A stretch of 64,000 nucleotides of DNA, taken from Erigeron canadensis. Lineage: Eukaryota > Streptophyta > Magnoliopsida > Asterales > Asteraceae. The first letter of the stretch is position 1; every line of letters begins with the position of its first letter. The stretch is from assembly GCF_010389155.1 (NCBI RefSeq), contig NC_057763.1, positions 37,120,645 through 37,184,644 on the forward strand. The letters run 5' to 3'. The notes beneath the pieces were generated by a model that searched no databases, had not been told where the DNA came from, and worked only from the letters and a program-made list of their open reading frames with translations. Both the position numbers and the translations under genes were made by a program. This document shows positions 60,091 through 64,000 of the stretch, one piece after another.

Positions 60091-61640
60091 CCCAGACTAC
60101 ATCCTGTTGCACCTCCTCATTATATAACCATTATAACCAAAAAAAAGTAACCCAATTCCGATATGGTTTTATCTACCCTGCCTAAGAACTACAGCAGTCC
60201 ACACTATCAGAGCCACAACCATATACACTAAGATCATACATTTAGAGTAACACGTGACATACCTCATTAATTAATGACCATAAACAGAAAATTAAAGCCA
60301 ACACATAAAGGTTGCATGAGATCAACAATTTACAAACCTTGTGGATCAACCTCACGAGAAATTTTGATAGCAACATATGTAGCAAGATCCTAGTTGGCAG
60401 AAGAAATTGCTAGAATAATGCAGTTAGGCTACAAGGCAAGTGACCTATATGGTATTAGTATAAGAAACCAAAGTAATACGCTTGGTTAGACTGGTTAAAA
60501 TATAAGTAAGATAACATACCGTTTCTATGTTTATGAGTTCATTTCCTAACATTGCTTAAAACGGTGTGAATGGAGCATCGCTTTACAAGAAGTTAGAAGT
60601 GCTAACAATTCATTTTCTGAAACAAATTACAATAACTAACAATGAGTATTTAAGACATCAATATATAAGAATAACAATTATGATCAATGATATAATAGCC
60701 ATATAGATATATAAACCGAAACCATACCTTGGAGCATAGGGTATTTTACATCCAGAATTCACCATAGTTGCCTTCTGCTTGGTGCAGCCTTGCATCAATT
60801 TTATCACTTTCTTCCATTTCAAGCTGGAGCTGAACATAATATATGTTAGCGCTTAAGGTGGCAACGTCATCCCAATTACACATAAACAGATCAGTATGGG
60901 TAGTATTGTAGTGGTAATGGCAAAAGACTCTCATTTTGTATTAAGGCCATTAATTCACACACACTTTGTCCATAGTCGAACTACATTCACACCTTTGCCC
61001 CTACCTCATGACCTCTTGGTTGGTGCCTACATCGATGCAATTGCAACTAGGCTAAAGGCATGTCTATCTAGTTCTACACACATGGTTAAAGCCAGTCATG
61101 TAGGCGAGACAGCTGAGAAAAACAATCAATTTACGCAATTAAATCGATTAGAGAGAACAACTTACACAATTAAACCTAAGTACAATTAGATTAAATAATA
61201 TGCATACTAGTAATTAATTTCAAACCACAAATAAGTAAACCTCAAAATTAAGAAAGCAATCCACGCTATTAAACTTAATTACAATAAAAATATGCATAAA
61301 TGAGATTAATAATAAAAATCAAAAAACCTAATCGCAATAAAGAATTGCAATCAAGAATCATAAACCTAAATACAAAGCAATTGAAATTAGGATTGAAAAC
61401 AAAAAGAGTATAGCAAAACCTCGGTAGCTAACAGAATCGCATTGGAGAAGACTGAGGCGGATCTCCGATGACGGTGATGTAAATGCAAACAGAATCACGG
61501 AGAAGGCAGAAGCGGTGACGGTGACCGAATTACAGAGGAGACGGAGGCGGAGGTGCCGGCGATGTCTGGTTGCCGGAAATGTCTGGTCGCCGTAAGAAGG
61601 TAGGAGCGGTTAGGGTTTATTAAAAGATGCGAGAAGTATG
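60091..61640 (-). pseudogene. possible truncated gene fragment, unidentified
   Basis: On the minus strand several stretches look like exons. About 60910-60746 encodes DDVATLSANIYYVQLQLEMEESDKIDARLHQAEGNYGEFW before a stop. About 60400-60340 could encode LATYVAIKISREVDPQ, but a stop precedes it. The far end (61600-61440) resembles a plant leader exon, with ATAAACCCTAA (telo-box-like) at about 61620 and a pyrimidine-rich tract. I do not recognise the protein. Lack of a continuous set of exons and the position beside a broken retrotransposon suggest a relic or partial duplicate, but a real multi-exon gene with unseen small exons is possible. Confidence 0.3.
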
Positions 61641-64000
61641 AAGTGATCCGTTTTCTAATTTTATGGTTTTAACTTTTAACCTTCTGAAATGATTTATTAG
61701 ATTTTACGAGTATTACTTTTCTTATAAAAAGGATATAAATATTGTTTTAGTTATTGAAGATATTTCAGTCAGAAAAAGTCTCAGTCACAAAATGTCATTT
61801 GTGTTGCAGTGAAAGAGTTGTCCACTATGTAGTTTCATTCTAGCCCGATTTTCTTTCACTGCCTTCTCATGTACATCCTATTCATAAATGTTCAAGTTTA
61901 ACAACCATATACTGTAATAAAAACAGCTATAAAATCAATCATCCTTTAATTCACGAAATCCAATACGTATTAGCAACTACTCGTATATAATAAAACCACG
62001 TAACCAACTATAAATTCAAATCATCCTTTAAAACACGAAATTCGTAGAATGTATAATTGGTAAACTTGTTGTTTTGAATGGATTAATAATTAAAACTTGA
62101 TATATAGACAGTAGTTCTAACTTCTAAAAAAAAGGGACTAATTCAATTCAATTCAACTAAAACACATTGTATTGGCACTTCTACTGTTTATCTAACAAAG
62201 AAGACTTAACTTAACTGCTACGTTGATTGATTGATGGGTCTTTGGAAGGACAACATTATGTTGTTCTCCAGGGTACACATGTTCGTCCATGTTGATAGTC
62301 ATGTTAATTCATGGAGCATCAAATATGTGTTTTCAAATTTCAATCACATGAATGACCTTTTGGGTGTATACAATCTCATTTCCAGTGTCATTTGTTTTAT
62401 TTAAAAACTTGTATACGTGGTCAACTTTGCAAGACTCAATATGTATGTACCTCTAGTCCTCTACAACTCTAATTAATGATAGTTTTGTTAACAATGGGTG
62501 CTCTTATTTCCATCTCTTTTTCTTAAATGATATAATAAATTATGCATATTAATATATTATATAACTATTTATTCCATTAATTACTTAAAAGTCTGACAAC
62601 CGTATCACCAAGTATCGGGTGGAGATCCCCTCAAGTTAGAAGTAACTTGAGGGGTCAAGTTAGAAGTATATTGAACTTTAGATGAAAATCAAGGGTCAAG
62701 GTTTAAAGATCATTTATAAATCTTGGGCTTTAATTTCATTTTAAGGCCATAATTTTCTCAACTTGATTCAAGTTGGGGAATCAGCTTGAAAGTATCCTTG
62801 CCCCCAGATATCACCATAAACAAACTCCAAATTATATATCCTTTAAAAAAACAAATTATCAATCTACAAACCTGTTGTGTAAAGTCTTTTATTAAAGATA
62901 TAATAGAATTTCCAATGATAAAGTCTTTAGTTAAAAGCTTTTTCAAAAAGAGCCTTTGTAAACATCTTGGTCAATGCAAAAAGTCGTTATAAAACCGTAC
63001 ATTCTTGCAAAAACAATATAACAAGTATGAAAGAACATTTAATTTTCACCGAAGACTTTGGATTTTACCAAGCCAATGGTAAAAAGCCATACAGAAGCAA
63101 AGGTGGTGGCGAGGTAAGTTTAACACTCATTGTCAATAACTTTTCCTTTTGAAAACATATGGTTGTCGAAAAATATGTAAAATTACCCACATATCGAATG
63201 CCATTGTACATTAATAACTCAATTTTTGATGTACTATACCCTTGTGGGTCTGAGTAAATTTGGTCGGGTACAGTTGTGAAATGTTTCTTTCATAGTTATA
63301 CTTGTTTTCTTTGTCCGTAATGTTTTTGGGTTTTACTTTTTATATTTCGTATACAATTGTTTTGTTTTTTATTGTCTTCAATTTTTTGTGTGTGGCTGTT
63401 TTCTTAGTAGGAAATCAAGTATTTTTGGGAGGACAAACGACCTTTTCTTCAGTAGATATTGGCATTATCATATTTCGTATTAGATTAGTGGAATTTTAAA
63501 TTGATAAACCAAGTATAACCACAACATAAGTCGTTTAAAATTTATATACTCTCTTACTTTTTGGTGGAAACTCTAAAATTGTAAAAATGTATACATTTAT
63601 ACACTTGAAGTTGGGCTGATGCCAAAACTCGTCCGTATGAAAACGTTGTTGACCCAATTGGCCTAGAGGGCCTATAGTCTTTTAATGGACTACATTGACA
63701 TATTGTGCATCCTCGACAATTCACCTGCCCAAGAGCAAAGGCAGAGAAAGATGACCCAATTGGCCTACAGATCCACGATAACTAAAAATTAGAGAGGGTT
63801 TGAAAATTGAGATTATTTCTTAAGGAGATTATTTGATTGGATAATGATTGATAGGACTAATTGGTATGTCTAAAGATAAGTTTAATAATAAGATAATGAC
63901 ATATGGTATGATGAATGATAAAAGTTAAGAAAAAGAAAACTCATAATACATGTGCCAAAGTATCCAAAACATTAGGCATATCTATAGGCCTATATTTTAG
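61641..64000. other. intergenic with a possible Copia reverse-transcriptase relic
   Basis: At about 62750-63150 conceptual translation gives pieces such as SLKVSLPPDI, NKLQIIYPLKKQI and, further on, GFYQANGKKPY with GGGEVSLTLIVNN. Their order loosely recalls a decayed Copia-type reverse transcriptase, but the match is weak and stops and shifts abound. The rest is AT-rich, with no gene or complete transposon recognised up to the window edge. Confidence 0.3.

Overview
This window is plant nuclear DNA from a eudicot, possibly an asterid; the family is not proven from sequence alone. It is AT-rich and its genes are split by GT-AG introns. It carries plant-type U6 snRNA promoters (USE plus TATA), angiosperm SINEs and many plant transposon families with readable target-site duplications. 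I found no bacterial, viral or organellar operon structure, and no CRISPR array.

Six protein-coding genes are well supported. They are: an intronless arginine-rich tandem CCCH zinc-finger protein (5662-6729, +); a small HMG-box protein with six exons (16838-18547, -); ribosomal protein eS30 with three exons (20971-22539, -); a two-exon DUF1005 protein resembling Arabidopsis At4g29310 (26812-29751, -); a two-exon OXS3-like protein (40811-41631, +); and an IQ67-domain calmodulin-binding protein with three exons (42857-44850, -). For all five split genes the predicted exons join in frame into complete proteins. Two U6 snRNA loci lie in a tandem segmental duplication (10.9-13.6 kb). The second looks intact. 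The first has lost 6 nt from the conserved core while keeping its promoter and terminator.

The rest is mostly transposon-derived. 0.4-5.0 kb holds a Mutator-like foldback element, CACTA-type MITE remnants, a palindromic MITE and a pogo-like remnant. 9-13 kb holds Helitron-like pieces and a SINE with a 13-bp target duplication. 19-25 kb holds two hAT-like MITEs and a complete CACTA MITE. 31-40 kb holds LTR, SINE and MITE remnants, including a Stowaway. 45.4-48.2 kb holds a SINE and a 2.4-kb solo LTR. 49.8-51.5 kb is a giant palindromic Mutator-like element broken by a later insertion. 54.1-57.4 kb is a complete 3.27-kb non-autonomous Copia-type LTR element without gag or pol. 57.7-60.1 kb is the 5' part of a decayed Ty3-type element (LTR, tRNA-Asp primer site, gag pseudogene). 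60.1-61.6 kb may be a truncated gene fragment that I could not identify.

The genes do not form a pathway or cluster; they are ordinary dispersed plant genes. The most notable material is structural: the Copia-type element whose LTR palindrome and internal repeats share a GGTCGAG motif, the nested palindromic element, and the duplicated U6 locus. I did not find a convincing undescribed biochemical system.
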